Source of the DNA: Azolla pinnata | Lineage: Eukaryota > Streptophyta > Polypodiopsida > Salviniales > Salviniaceae | DNA: 64,000 bases | Assembly: GCA_037176905.1 (NCBI GenBank) | Contig: JBBBWG010011446.1 | Coordinates: 24,033-88,032 of the forward strand | Direction: 5' to 3' | In this document: positions 30,609 through 40,508 of the stretch, piece after piece | Layout: each line of letters opens with the position of its first letter | Numbering within the stretch: position 1 is the first letter of the stretch | Notes under the pieces: model-generated | The model's input: the letters and a program-made list of their open reading frames with translations, nothing else | What the model was told of the DNA's origin: nothing | Database searches by the model: none | Program-made: the position numbers and the translations under genes

Positions 30609-33492
30609 ATGGCCATGGTCCCTGCAGCTCCCCTGCTCGCCGCGATCCTGCTCCTCCTCTTCCCCTCGCCATCCTCCTCCATCCCCATTCCTTCCCGCTA
30701 CGATGGCTTCGTCTTCCCCTCCTCCTCCTCCTCCTCCTCCTCCTCCTCTTTCTCGTCCTCCACCGTTCTGCTCGAGGCTTTCTTCGACCCTCTCTGCTCC
30801 GATACTGCCGACGCTTGGCCCGTTGTGAAGCGAGTCGCCCAGCACTACCGCGCTAATTTGACCCTCATCGTCCATCCCTTCCCCCTCCCGTAAGTGCATC
30901 CTCTCTCTTTCTTTCTCCGATCGATCGATCGATCGATCGATCGGAGTAATGCAAGGTAGACAAACCCACAACCATGCGTGAGATCTTGAGGTATGACAAC
31001 CATAACACGTTTGTATGAAACTAGAAAATTTGAGTTGGAAAAACCTTTTACATTAATGTGTATGGATACATGTACTAATGATTAAGCTAATGTTGCTGAG
31101 GGAATACCAGAAAAATTAGCCTTCATGTACTATAGGGTATATTGAAATGAACTACACTGGCAACTATATGCTCAACAAGAACATGTCCTGCAAAGCTAGT
31201 CCTCTTTATATTAGATCCCTAGTGTGTTACGTTTTCTCAAGAGTGTCCAGCAAACTTCTTAATTAAACTTATTGGAGTATTGAGGATTTTGTTCGGCAAA
31301 TATTCGCCATCGTTGCACGTGTCAGTGAGAGAATAAGTGCATTTTGTCTGCTATATTAAGTGGCTTAATCATAATTTTAAGCATTGTGAATAAAAAGGGG
31401 GGAGTTTCTGTTGCTAAATCAAATCAGATATAATATCATGGGCCGTATTTTGGTGAGGGGTATAGTTTGATGGAACTGAAAAGAGAATGGGCTTTATAGT
31501 TGCTGTGTGTGAAATGTTCTCGGAGGCTATACACACAATAAATTACCATACCAATAGACCACATGTTTTCATTCACTGCAGGTACCACCACAATGCTTTC
31601 TTCGCAAGTAGAGCGCTGCACATCATCAATAGCTTGAATACCTCTTATACGTACCCGATGCTGGAGTTATTTTTCGATAATCAGGTTTCTCTCTCATCCA
31701 CAAATGTATATTTTGTTTCATTGGAATAACTTCTGATAACGTAAAATAAAGGGTAGATATACACACTCCGCTATCTATCTTTTTCATCGGTATGTCCCTC
31801 ATGATATGTCCCTTACTACTTTATATGGTCCGATTTGAAATGATACTTATGATGTTGGTAATACCCACACAAAACGTATAAGCTGAGACTGTTAATCTGA
31901 ATAAAGGCATCCTGAAAATTCCAATGGGCAGACACTTGCTTATTGCCTATAGATATTATTGCTGGTTAATTTGATACTAGATAGACTGACTATACCCATG
32001 GCTAGACAATTCTAATGTAGCATGTGAATGAGATGTGTCCCTTGGGTGTCAATGCTTAGAATATCTATTTCTACCATCTCTTGCTAGGTATAGGAAGTGA
32101 CAATTAGATGGGTGGACACAAAGTGACCTGGATCCCAGGCAGATTAGCATGTTTGCATTCATTTTGAAGATTTCATTAAGAGTTACAGTTATCATTAGAG
32201 TGTATTTAAACTTCAGGATGAAAGCCACATACATAATAAAACAGAAACCTCAATGACTTAAGAATAGCTAAGTCAAAACTGCCAAATACAGCCATGAGAT
32301 AGCTGAAAAGGCATGGCATTGGTCACTTAGCTTAGACCAATCAGGTAGACACATCTGAATCAGGTACATCCATCTACTAAGAAAACATGTGTGAAGAATA
32401 TATATATATATGTTATGCCCTATTCATGTATTTACTCAGGAAACATGTATCAAGAACATATATATTCCCTTTTCTTTGAATTTCTTATTGTCTCCAGACA
32501 GATATACTGACCTATAGCTTTACTTAGTTGTAATCAATCTCGCGGGGTTTCTGTCTCATGTTAAATTTTCCACTGTTAATGTACTTTAGGATAAACCACT
32601 GAAATGCTGTAAGTTTGGTTGTCTCTCCAAATACCTCTGCTAAGCCCCCCATCTCATAGACGGATCTTGTTTAGAATATTCTGAATTTGTTAACCAATGC
32701 TAATATTCAACAAAACCCTGTGAAGCTGTTGCATCAAATAAACAGTCTTTTCATCATTTCCATGAACAATTCTGCGCGTTTTTTTGTATCCCTAAATACT
32801 CTTTGCCAACTCCCTCAATGCATCCATTTTTCCCTGAATAAAAAAATTGTGCTCCATTTTTCACAGGATGGTTTTTTAAATGCTGCTACTCTAGAGGAGG
32901 CACCATCATCTGTTCTGGACAGAGTAGTGAAGCTCGCAGTCGATAACTTTGATGAGCTTCTGCCATCTGAGTTGGAGGGCATCTTCAAGGCAGGGTTTTC
33001 AGAACAAACCTCAGATCTGGCCACTCGAATTTCTTTTAAGGTGATTAAGGAAGAGTTTCCTGTTTATTATAAAAATGTGCCATGGGAGAAAACTCAAATA
33101 TCCCCATACATAGCCTGGGGGTTTGGTTATTTCTCCAAATATCCTCTTTAACAATTTTCTACATTATTCCACCTATTTAAAATCAATTCCTATTCCTCAA
33201 TTAGATGTTCTATTTGAGCAATTGCACAGTCAATTTTTCTGGGATTGACCATGGATGTTTAGGAGAGAAAGAAACATGGATATTTTAGAGTCTTTATCTG
33301 TACTAATGATATCATGTGCTTGTCTTAAACTTTTTGCAGTTTGGGTGCTCGAGAGCTGTTGTTGGCACACCGTACTTTTTCGTCAATGGAATTCCTCTTT
33401 ACAATGCAGATTCTTCATGGACTTTTGCAGATTGGGCAGAGATAATTGACCCTCTTTTGGCTGAAAGCTCTAAATCTCTGGCTGATGCGTAA
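30609..33492 (+). CDS. Secreted thioredoxin-fold (DsbA-like) protein
   Basis: Four exons, 30609-30889, 31582-31684, 32867-33040 and 33340-33492, give 711 bp (236 aa) with matching phases. Residues 1-24 form a signal peptide, and a Ser-rich segment (residues 38-51, from a TCC microsatellite) follows. The fold is read from VLLEAFFDPLCSDTADAW, the beta1-alpha1 region where a CXXC redox pair normally sits, and from GTPYFFVNG, the cis-Pro loop (P197). The order, with a helical insert between them, matches the DsbA-like branch of plant 'thioredoxin superfamily' proteins. Only C63 of the expected pair is present (C-S-D-T), so classical disulfide oxidoreductase activity is unlikely without another cysteine such as C189. 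It probably acts in the secretory pathway or apoplast. The role is unknown. Confidence 0.82.
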
Positions 33493-34936
33493 CCTGTTTC
33501 TTCTTTAGAATTAATAGTGGGATGATGTATATATGCATACTCTGTTTCTGATCAAAGCAGTAAGGCCTTTTGGAATGATGTATAGTAACAATTTCCTCTT
33601 AAATGGATTGTTTTTCAGATTTGAATTTGTGATGAAGTCCAAGGATATGAAAACTTAATAATCAATAATCATGTTTAGCTTGTCTGACTGTAAAGCCAAT
33701 CTTGCACGTAAGCATTTGTTAGGGAAGCTCCCCCAACTTGAGGAAGGGTTCAAGCAATCTGAGTGATTCATTTTGAAAACCTCTTACTGAAAGGACGAGA
33801 ACTTCGTACCGTTGATATTTTTCCCATTCTGAACTTTCTAGCAGTTTTTCCTGAAGAACTTCAGTTTGATTATGGCATAAGTCCACCAGGAAAAACTTCT
33901 GCTTTTTTGAGACACCTAGTTTACAATTGGAAGTTCTCAAGAGCATGGAAAACAAACATTGCTGATAGATACTCTTCAGTATGACAGCCATGGACTTTCA
34001 TGATAAAATAGTGATTGATTCTGCATCTCAATCAGGAATCTCACTAAATGCAACTGTGCTGGACAAATAAAGTGTTGTGAAGTAGATGTGACCAGGAAAT
34101 GATAGACAGCACGTTTTCATCAAAGCTGGTATCAGACTGGAATTTCCTTGGCTAGCCTTCTTTATAAGAATTATCATCTCTTGAAAGGTTTTGACGAAGC
34201 ATCCCTTTTGCAGAAAACTCTGCATAGCATACTTATTTGTATACCCATCGCTTTCAAAGCCTTCACAAGAGCACATCTTCCTCTTCAAATGACCATCGAG
34301 ATAGCTGTCTCTAATGCTAAATCCCCGCTTCGAGCCAACTGACTTTGATTTTCCATTATTGTCTTGCATTTCAACTTCGTAAGCAATGCATTATTTGAAT
34401 TATGAGATACCTCAATTTAGAGGTGTGGCAACAGGTGTGTGAATGGGTATTGCTCAATTCTTGGATTTAGTGAGCTACGAATCTGCAATAACCCTCATCA
34501 CATTGTCTCAACATCCAAGGGCAGAGCTAGCCACACACTAAGTATCTGTCTGAAAAAAGTGATGGTTAAAGTCGGAGATATATTAGATTCTTGAATTAAT
34601 TCCATCATGAGCTGTAGAGCTTCAAAGTCCCATTGAGAGGTCATCTGACATTATTTCAAACAGGCATTTGTCAAAGTTAATGTGTGCCGAACTCCCATCT
34701 TTTGTGAAGTATCAGATTTCTCGAGAGTTATACATGCTGCATTATGAGATTTTATTAATCTCATCATAACCACATGGTTTAGCCTTTCCAGTGGGTGGAG
34801 CTAATCCGACACAATTTTGGGAGATGAAGTGCCAGACTGGTTCTTAAATTGGGATCCAATTTTGATGAACCGTCAAAAGATTGCAGAACAGCTACAGCAT
34901 TCACGAACATGCATGTTGTAAGACACAAGCAGTGCC
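33493..34936. other. Spacer between convergent genes, decayed open patches
   Basis: The left part should hold the 3' UTR of the thioredoxin-fold gene. Open frames of 90 (minus 33719-33991) and 113 codons (minus 34028-34369) are present, but they have no recognisable domain and no joined structure, so no gene is called. The right part should include the PPR gene's 3' UTR. Confidence 0.35.
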
Positions 34937-37018
34937 TCATGATAATAAATGCACCCTCCTATCATCAGCCATATAAACGTTTGATAATAACACGTAGGAT
35001 GCAGCACTGTCAGGGTCTACTTCTATCAACGCCTTCGCTACATACTGAGCTCGCACCACATCAATCTCATGTCTAAAAAAGCTAAGTAGCATAACGAGAG
35101 CAATAACCATGGTTTCATGAGAGACATAGCTGAGCAAGAGCTCGGCCTCATCTACCCGACCGGCTCTCCCAAGTATATCTATCAAACAAACCACATGTTC
35201 ATCGACAATTTTGACGCCGCTTTGTGTAATCGAAGAAGCACATTGCAAGCCCTCGGTGATGAGACCTGCATGACTACAAGCCAGGAGCACACCCACAGCA
35301 GTGATCACATTTGGTAGGACAGCCTCAAATTGCATCAGGTTGAAGAGCCGAATAGCTTCCCAGCCCTCTCCATTCACTGCACACGCTACAATTATTGAAC
35401 TCCATGAAACGACATCTCGTCGTGGTGTGATAAGGAACGGATACAGTGCATCATCGATGTTCCCACATTTCCCGTACATGTTGGTCAGTGTAGTTGCCAA
35501 GGCGGCATCAAGCATCAGATCCTTCTCCACCAAAACAGCATGCAGAATCCTCCCCATCTCCAAGGATGCCTCGTTTCCGCATACAATGAGAATGCTTGTT
35601 AAAGTCAACTCATCGGGTACAAAACCTTCTGAACCCCACATTGCAATAAACAGTTGAATTGCAGCCTCATTCTCCATGCGCTCTGCGTACGCGGCAATAA
35701 TTGTGTTCCAAGATGCCACGCTTCGGTTAGACATCACATTGAAAGCTCGCGTCGACTCTTGAATGCTACCACATTTAGCATACATGCTGATGAGGGAATT
35801 GTGAACTTCCACGTCGGATCGGTGCTCCGATACATGCAGAATCACAGCATGTAGATGCCGTCCTTCGATTACTGCTCCAAGATTTCCTAAAGCATTTGAA
35901 AGCGTAAGGAAACTGGCTTTGCTTGGCAGGAACCCTTCATGCAGCATCTGATGATAGACCTGCTGAGCTTCTGCATCTTTGCCGCGGGTCTTGCAAGCTG
36001 CAAGCAACGCATTCCAAGTTACATCGTTTTTCTGTTGCACGCAGTCGAACATATTCGCTGCATCGTTCAAGATACCACATTTCCCATACATCGAAACGAG
36101 GGCCGTTTCGAGAAAGACATCGGAGTGCAGTTGTTGATGCATCGCGACAGTGGCATGCAGGAGCTTACCAGGCAGCAAAGCTCCAGGATCTTTACATGCC
36201 GAAAGGAGGGCGACATAAGTCACTCTGCTCGCTAGAAGACCCTCCTGCAACATCTGATGGTACATTTGCCGAGCTTCTCGCTCGAATCCATGGCCGACGT
36301 ACACAGAAACCACGGATGTCAAAAGCACCACATTTCTCTTTTTCATTCTGTCGAGAGCCGCTCGTGCGTCTCCCGGGCGATCGCATCGCCCGTACATGCT
36401 GACGATGGAGCTGCACAGGACGGGGTCGACATCGATGCCGCATTCCAACAGCATGGAGTGCAGTCTTTTGCCATGGCGGAGCGAGGAGCAGCCACGGAAG
36501 AGGCTGAGGAAGGTGACCTTGTTGGGGAAGATCCCATCCGCAAGGAGCATCCGACTGAAGAGGTGGACGGATTCATCGCCGGAGCACGAGGAGGAGATCA
36601 TGGTGGTCCAAGTGACCACATTTCGGTGCGGCATCCCGTCGAAGATCCGTCTCGACTCCACCTCCGGGAGACCACAATTCCTGAGCATGTTGATGAGGGC
36701 GGATCCGAGAACGACATCCAGGAGGAAGGATCGGCTGAGCAGGATGCAGTAGAGGCGGGCGGCGGCATGGCGAGCATGCTGCGTGCGGAGGCACGGGAAG
36801 GAGGAGATGAGGAAGGCGTAGGTTGCCTTGGAGGGGAGAAGCCCGCGGAGATGGAGATGGTGGAAAGCTTGCAGGGCAGGAGCGGATTGCTTCCGGAGGG
36901 AGAGCTCCCGGATGCCATGATTCCAAGCGGAGAGCTCGAGCTCGTCGAGCTCGAGCTCCATAGCCATGGGAGCTTCGAGCTCTTCCTTCCCATGTCTGCA
37001 GACACAGGAAACCGTCAA
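34937..37018 (-). CDS. Pentatricopeptide-repeat protein, PLS-like, no DYW domain
   Basis: An intronless ORF of 693 codons. The sequence is an array of about 35-residue repeats with the PPR consensus, for example ALVSMYGKCGILNDAANMF, VHNSLISMYAKCGSIQESTR, VASWNTIIAAYAERMENEAA and VVSWSSIIVACAVNGEGWEA. Repeat spacing and the L/S-type motifs (GRxLHAVI, NMYGKCG) suggest the PLS subfamily. The C-terminal part (VDEAELLL, IEVDPDSAASYVLLSNVY) looks like the start of an E domain, but the protein stops at DDRRVHLLS with no complete E+ and no DYW deaminase. PPR proteins bind organellar RNA for editing, splicing or stability. Met1 is followed by an unusual acidic leader with no clear transit peptide, and starts at Met18 or Met20 (36967, 36961) are possible. 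The RNA target is unknown. Confidence 0.92.
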   Translation of the reverse strand: MTVSCVCRHGKEELEAPMAMELELDELELSAWNHGIRELSLRKQSAPALQAFHHLHLRGLLPSKATYAFLISSFPCLRTQHARHAAARLYCILLSRSFLLDVVLGSALINMLRNCGLPEVESRRIFDGMPHRNVVTWTTMISSSCSGDESVHLFSRMLLADGIFPNKVTFLSLFRGCSSLRHGKRLHSMLLECGIDVDPVLCSSIVSMYGRCDRPGDARAALDRMKKRNVVLLTSVVSVYVGHGFEREARQMYHQMLQEGLLASRVTYVALLSACKDPGALLPGKLLHATVAMHQQLHSDVFLETALVSMYGKCGILNDAANMFDCVQQKNDVTWNALLAACKTRGKDAEAQQVYHQMLHEGFLPSKASFLTLSNALGNLGAVIEGRHLHAVILHVSEHRSDVEVHNSLISMYAKCGSIQESTRAFNVMSNRSVASWNTIIAAYAERMENEAAIQLFIAMWGSEGFVPDELTLTSILIVCGNEASLEMGRILHAVLVEKDLMLDAALATTLTNMYGKCGNIDDALYPFLITPRRDVVSWSSIIVACAVNGEGWEAIRLFNLMQFEAVLPNVITAVGVLLACSHAGLITEGLQCASSITQSGVKIVDEHVVCLIDILGRAGRVDEAELLLSYVSHETMVIALVMLLSFFRHEIDVVRAQYVAKALIEVDPDSAASYVLLSNVYMADDRRVHLLS

Positions 37019-37092
37019 CGATAAAAACTAACAAAACCGACACAACTCCCGGTGTGAATGGACTTTAAATGGGGAGAGAAAGTCTCAACTTC

Positions 37093-37192
37093 CTCGTCGA
37101 AACCCGAAACCCTAAACTCGTCGAAACCCGAAACCCTAAACTCGTCGAACCTCGAAACCCTAAACCCTAAACTTGTTGAAACCCTAAACTGG
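37093..37192. repeat. CTCGTCGAAACCCGAAACCCTAAA minisatellite upstream of the PPR gene
   Basis: About four copies of a 24-bp unit that contains the telomere-type CCCTAAA, 75-175 bp upstream of the PPR start codon, so within its leader or promoter. Telo-boxes (AAACCCTAA) are known in promoters of plant translation and organelle-biogenesis genes. Function here is inferred only. Confidence 0.8.
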
Positions 37193-38329
37193 TAATGGAT
37201 TGTAGCACTAGATGGAAGCTCGTTTCTGCCCAGACTAGTGTTTCCATCATCCGTTGCCTGTAATCTGGGCCTCTGTTTGAGCTCAAACATGATAATAATA
37301 ATATCGGAGAGATTGATGTTTGCCTTGGTTTGTTTGATCTGCCATGGGGGTGAGAAACAAGGCCTATATTAGAGAGTGCTTCTGTTATGAGCATAACTTT
37401 AGGGAGCCAATTTATATAAGACTAATTCCAACGGTGTAAGGGTTGAGATCCGGTCTATTGTAGGATTAGGACATACTCATATGGTTACTAGTTAGACAAT
37501 TGCGAATATACCTAGTGGTCAAGGAGCTATAAAAGTTCGACCTCTATAAAGATGATTAGCTACCTCTTTTAATGATTGCATCTCAAGACATTATAAAGAG
37601 TTTGAGACTCTCTTAGTGGGACTAGGCTCTCTCTATTATTAGATCCATGCCTATCAACTTTCGAGGTATATTTCACATTAAATATTTTGTGATATGAGAC
37701 GCAAATTGTATTCTGGATTCGTCTTTAGCCCTTTGCTCAATATTAGATCTCGTAATAGGCCTTTTTTTAGCCGAGATCTAGAGCATGAAAATCTTTGGCT
37801 AGCTACCTAAGCAGACTATTCCGCAATGCAATGATCTCGAAGGATGCCCTGGAACCATGCAGACCATGACTCTGTGGGTTCCATCAGAACTACTAGTCGA
37901 TTGGGGTATATGGTGAGCATGAATTCAAAACCCACACGGCCCATATGGAAATTTAACACGTGGATCATGGCAGCCGCTAACACGGTTGTACATGGATATC
38001 CATGCATGCATGCATATGGATGGGGAAATCCTTTTGTCACCATCTTGGGGGAGTTTCTAGTAGATTGTCAGAGGTCCCACCCCCATGCCCACATCTGTAT
38101 GGTTACAGGCACGAATCCTTCTTGGGACAGCTTCGATCGAGCCGATGACTCCTCGTCATCTACTCTTGATCAGAGGCCAGTTTCGATCTTAAATAAGACT
38201 CCGTGCGGATTAGATCTTCGCGCGGAAGATGCTCGATACGGGCCGTCGGATCTAACAACCATTAGACGGACGGCCAGGTCGGCGCAGAAGAAAGAAAGGA
38301 AAATCCGACGACGACTTTGTCGTCCCTGT
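37193..38329. other. Intergenic region, no gene supported
   Basis: Mixed-composition sequence with TATAAAAG at about 37529 and many direct short repeats. It might be an old LTR-like promoter remnant, but I could not define terminal TG/CA ends or target duplications. Open frames in 37844-38330 continue into the neighbouring microsatellite and show no domain. Confidence 0.35.
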
Positions 38330-38608
38330 CACAATCATGATCATCATCATCACCACCACTACCATCACTATCATCCTCATCCTCATCCTCATCATCATCC
38401 TCACCCTCATTATCATCCTCATCATCACTGTCATCATCGTCACCACCATCATCACCATCATCATCCTCATCCTCATCATCTTCACAACCATCATCATCCT
38501 CATCATGATCATCATCACCACCATCACCATCATCATCATCATCCTCCTCATCATCTTCACCATCATCATCATCATCATCATCATCTTCTTCTTCTTCTTC
38601 TTCTTGAG
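38330..38608. repeat. (ATC)n/(ATCCTC)n microsatellite
   Basis: About 280 bp of CATCATCAT with CATCCTCAT and CACCATCAC variants, ending in a CTT run. It produces long but meaningless His-, Asp- or Met-rich ORFs in all frames. Confidence 0.93.
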
Positions 38609-38807
38609 GTTGGTGCATGCGTATACACATGTACGCGTATGCATACGTACATATTTGCATGCGCACGTAGGCCCGATCACGCATGTGCATGCGCGTAGTG
38701 CAGATTAGGCCCGGCACCCATGCGCATAGCATACATGCATTCCACGCGCATTATCCAGCATGCACATCCACGAAACACACTTAGCATGGCATGGCATGCC
38801 CCTATCT

Positions 38808-38972
38808 TCTCATGCATGCATGCATGCATGCATGCGTGTGTATGTATGTATGCAAGCGTATGCATGTGTGTGTCGGTATGCATGTATGTATGCGTGCGTA
38901 TGTATGTATGTGTGTGCATGTATGTATGTATGTATGTGTGTGCATGTATGTATGTATGTATGTGTGTATGTA
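38808..38972. repeat. (CATG)n and (TATG)n alternating purine-pyrimidine tract
   Basis: CATGCATGCATG followed by TATGTATG and TGTGTG runs, about 160 bp of almost unbroken purine-pyrimidine alternation. Confidence 0.9.
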
Positions 38973-39137
38973 TGCATGGGTTGTCAAAAAAGCGCGCGGA
39001 CAAAAAAGGCGGGTACCGCTTTTTGGCGCAAAAGCCGGGCGCTGACGTGGCATCTGGTTGTGGCTAAGCCATAATAAATAAATAAATAAATAGAAAACAA
39101 AACATATTTTTTTCCTTACACACATGTGGTCTACAAT

Positions 39138-39139
<2 letters not shown>

Positions 39140-39168
<29 letters not shown>

Positions 39169-39172
39169 TAGG
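39140..39172. repeat. (ATA)n microsatellite
   Basis: ATAATAATA run of about eleven units. The flanking 39060-39430 is A-rich with AAAT runs and holds no gene. Confidence 0.8.
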
Positions 39173-39439
39173 AATTGTGTTTGTTTTTAAAAGGCCAAAA
39201 AAGGCCAAAAAATAGGGGGGGGGGAGAAAAAGTGGGAATTAATTTATTTTACAGTCGGTAAAAAAAAAAGGAAATTAAGATAAATCAAAAAGGTTGCAGA
39301 AAAGTTTTTTTTTATAAAGAAAGGGATCGAAAATAAAAAAACAAAAGAAATAAATAGAATTTAACGGAGCAATAAAATAAATAAATAAATAACAAACAAA
39401 TAAAGATAAGAAATGCTTCTTTTTTTTTTCTGTGTAAAA

Positions 39440-39790
39440 CTTCGTCTTCTTCGTCGCCGTCGTCTTCTTCTTCTTCATCTTCTTCTTCTTCTGCTTCTGC
39501 TTCTGCTGCTTCTGATTCTTCTTCATCTTCTTCTTCTGCTTCTGCTTCTGCTGCTTCTGATTCTTCTTCTGCTTCTTCGAGGGCATTCTTCTTCTTCATC
39601 TTCTTCTTCATCTTCTTCTGCTTCTGATTCTGCTTCTGCTTCTTCTTCTGCTTCTGCTTCTGCTTCTTCTTCTGCTTCTGCCTCTGATTCTTCTTCTGCT
39701 TCTGCTTCTGATTCTGCTTCTGCTTCTGCTTCTGATTCTGCTTCTGATTCTGCTTCTGCTTCTGCTTCTGCTTCTGCTTCTGATTCTTCT
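39440..39790. repeat. (TTCTGC)n/(TTC)n microsatellite before the TBC gene
   Basis: About 350 bp of TTCTTC, TTCTGC and TTCTGATTC units, ending about 10 bp before the start codon chosen for the Rab GAP (39801). It must be in that gene's 5' UTR or promoter. It produces Leu-, Ser- and Glu-rich false ORFs on both strands. Confidence 0.93.
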
Positions 39791-39800
39791 GTCCTCGACC

Positions 39801-40476
39801 ATGCGCCTCCTCAGCAGGTCTGCTTCCTCCTCATGTGCCTCCGACATGGAGGTGGAGTCGCCCCGAGAGCTTCCTACAAGCAGCAGCAGCAGCAGCAGCC
39901 GCCGCCGCCATGGCGACGGTGCTTCTGCTTCTTCCCCGGGCCTTGGGACCTCCTCCTGCTCCACCATGCCCCCTCCTGCAGAGCCCCGGCTCCGAGGCTT
40001 GAGATGGCGGGTCATGCTCGGCGTCCTCCCTTGCTCCACCTCTCCTGCATCTCCCATCCCTGAGCTCCGCCGAGCTGCAGCCAATGGTCGCAGGAGGTAA
40101 GAGTCTCGAGCTCTAGCTCCATCGCCATCGCCATCATCCTTGATACTTCTTCTTCCTCTTCCTCCTCCTCCTCCTCCTCCAGCTATACGTCCCTCCAACC
40201 GTGAAATTGAATCCAATACCCCACCATCCCTGCAAGCCATGCCTCCTTCCGCCCTCCATTTTCTACTCGAGGTTCTCTCAAATCCCTGAACATTCTCATC
40301 CCGTCTCTGTGGTGGAAGAAAGGATCTTCATCTAGATTTTTGCCTTCTTGATGTGTGTGCATGTGTACTGTACATGTTGGGCTTTCCATCTAGTCCGTTT
40401 ACAATCTCGTAATGTATGGATCTTCACGCAAATCATCCGCAGATTCTCCATTCTTTTCCCCCAATACGCCTTCTTC

Positions 40477-40508
<32 letters not shown>

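Noticed and set aside
36257-37024. 255-codon plus ORF antisense to the PPR gene
   Set aside because: It is a mirror of the PPR reading frame. It has no motif, while the minus strand shows clear PPR repeats.
37400-37720. Solo LTR suggested by TATAAAAG and short direct repeats
   Set aside because: No TG...CA ends or target duplication could be fixed.
38252-38732. Long His-, Met- and Asp-rich ORFs on both strands
   Set aside because: These are (ATC)n microsatellite translations in several frames at once.
39413-40063. Leu/Ser-rich ORF overlapping the TBC start
   Set aside because: It is in a different frame from the conserved TBC protein and derives from the TTCTGC tract.
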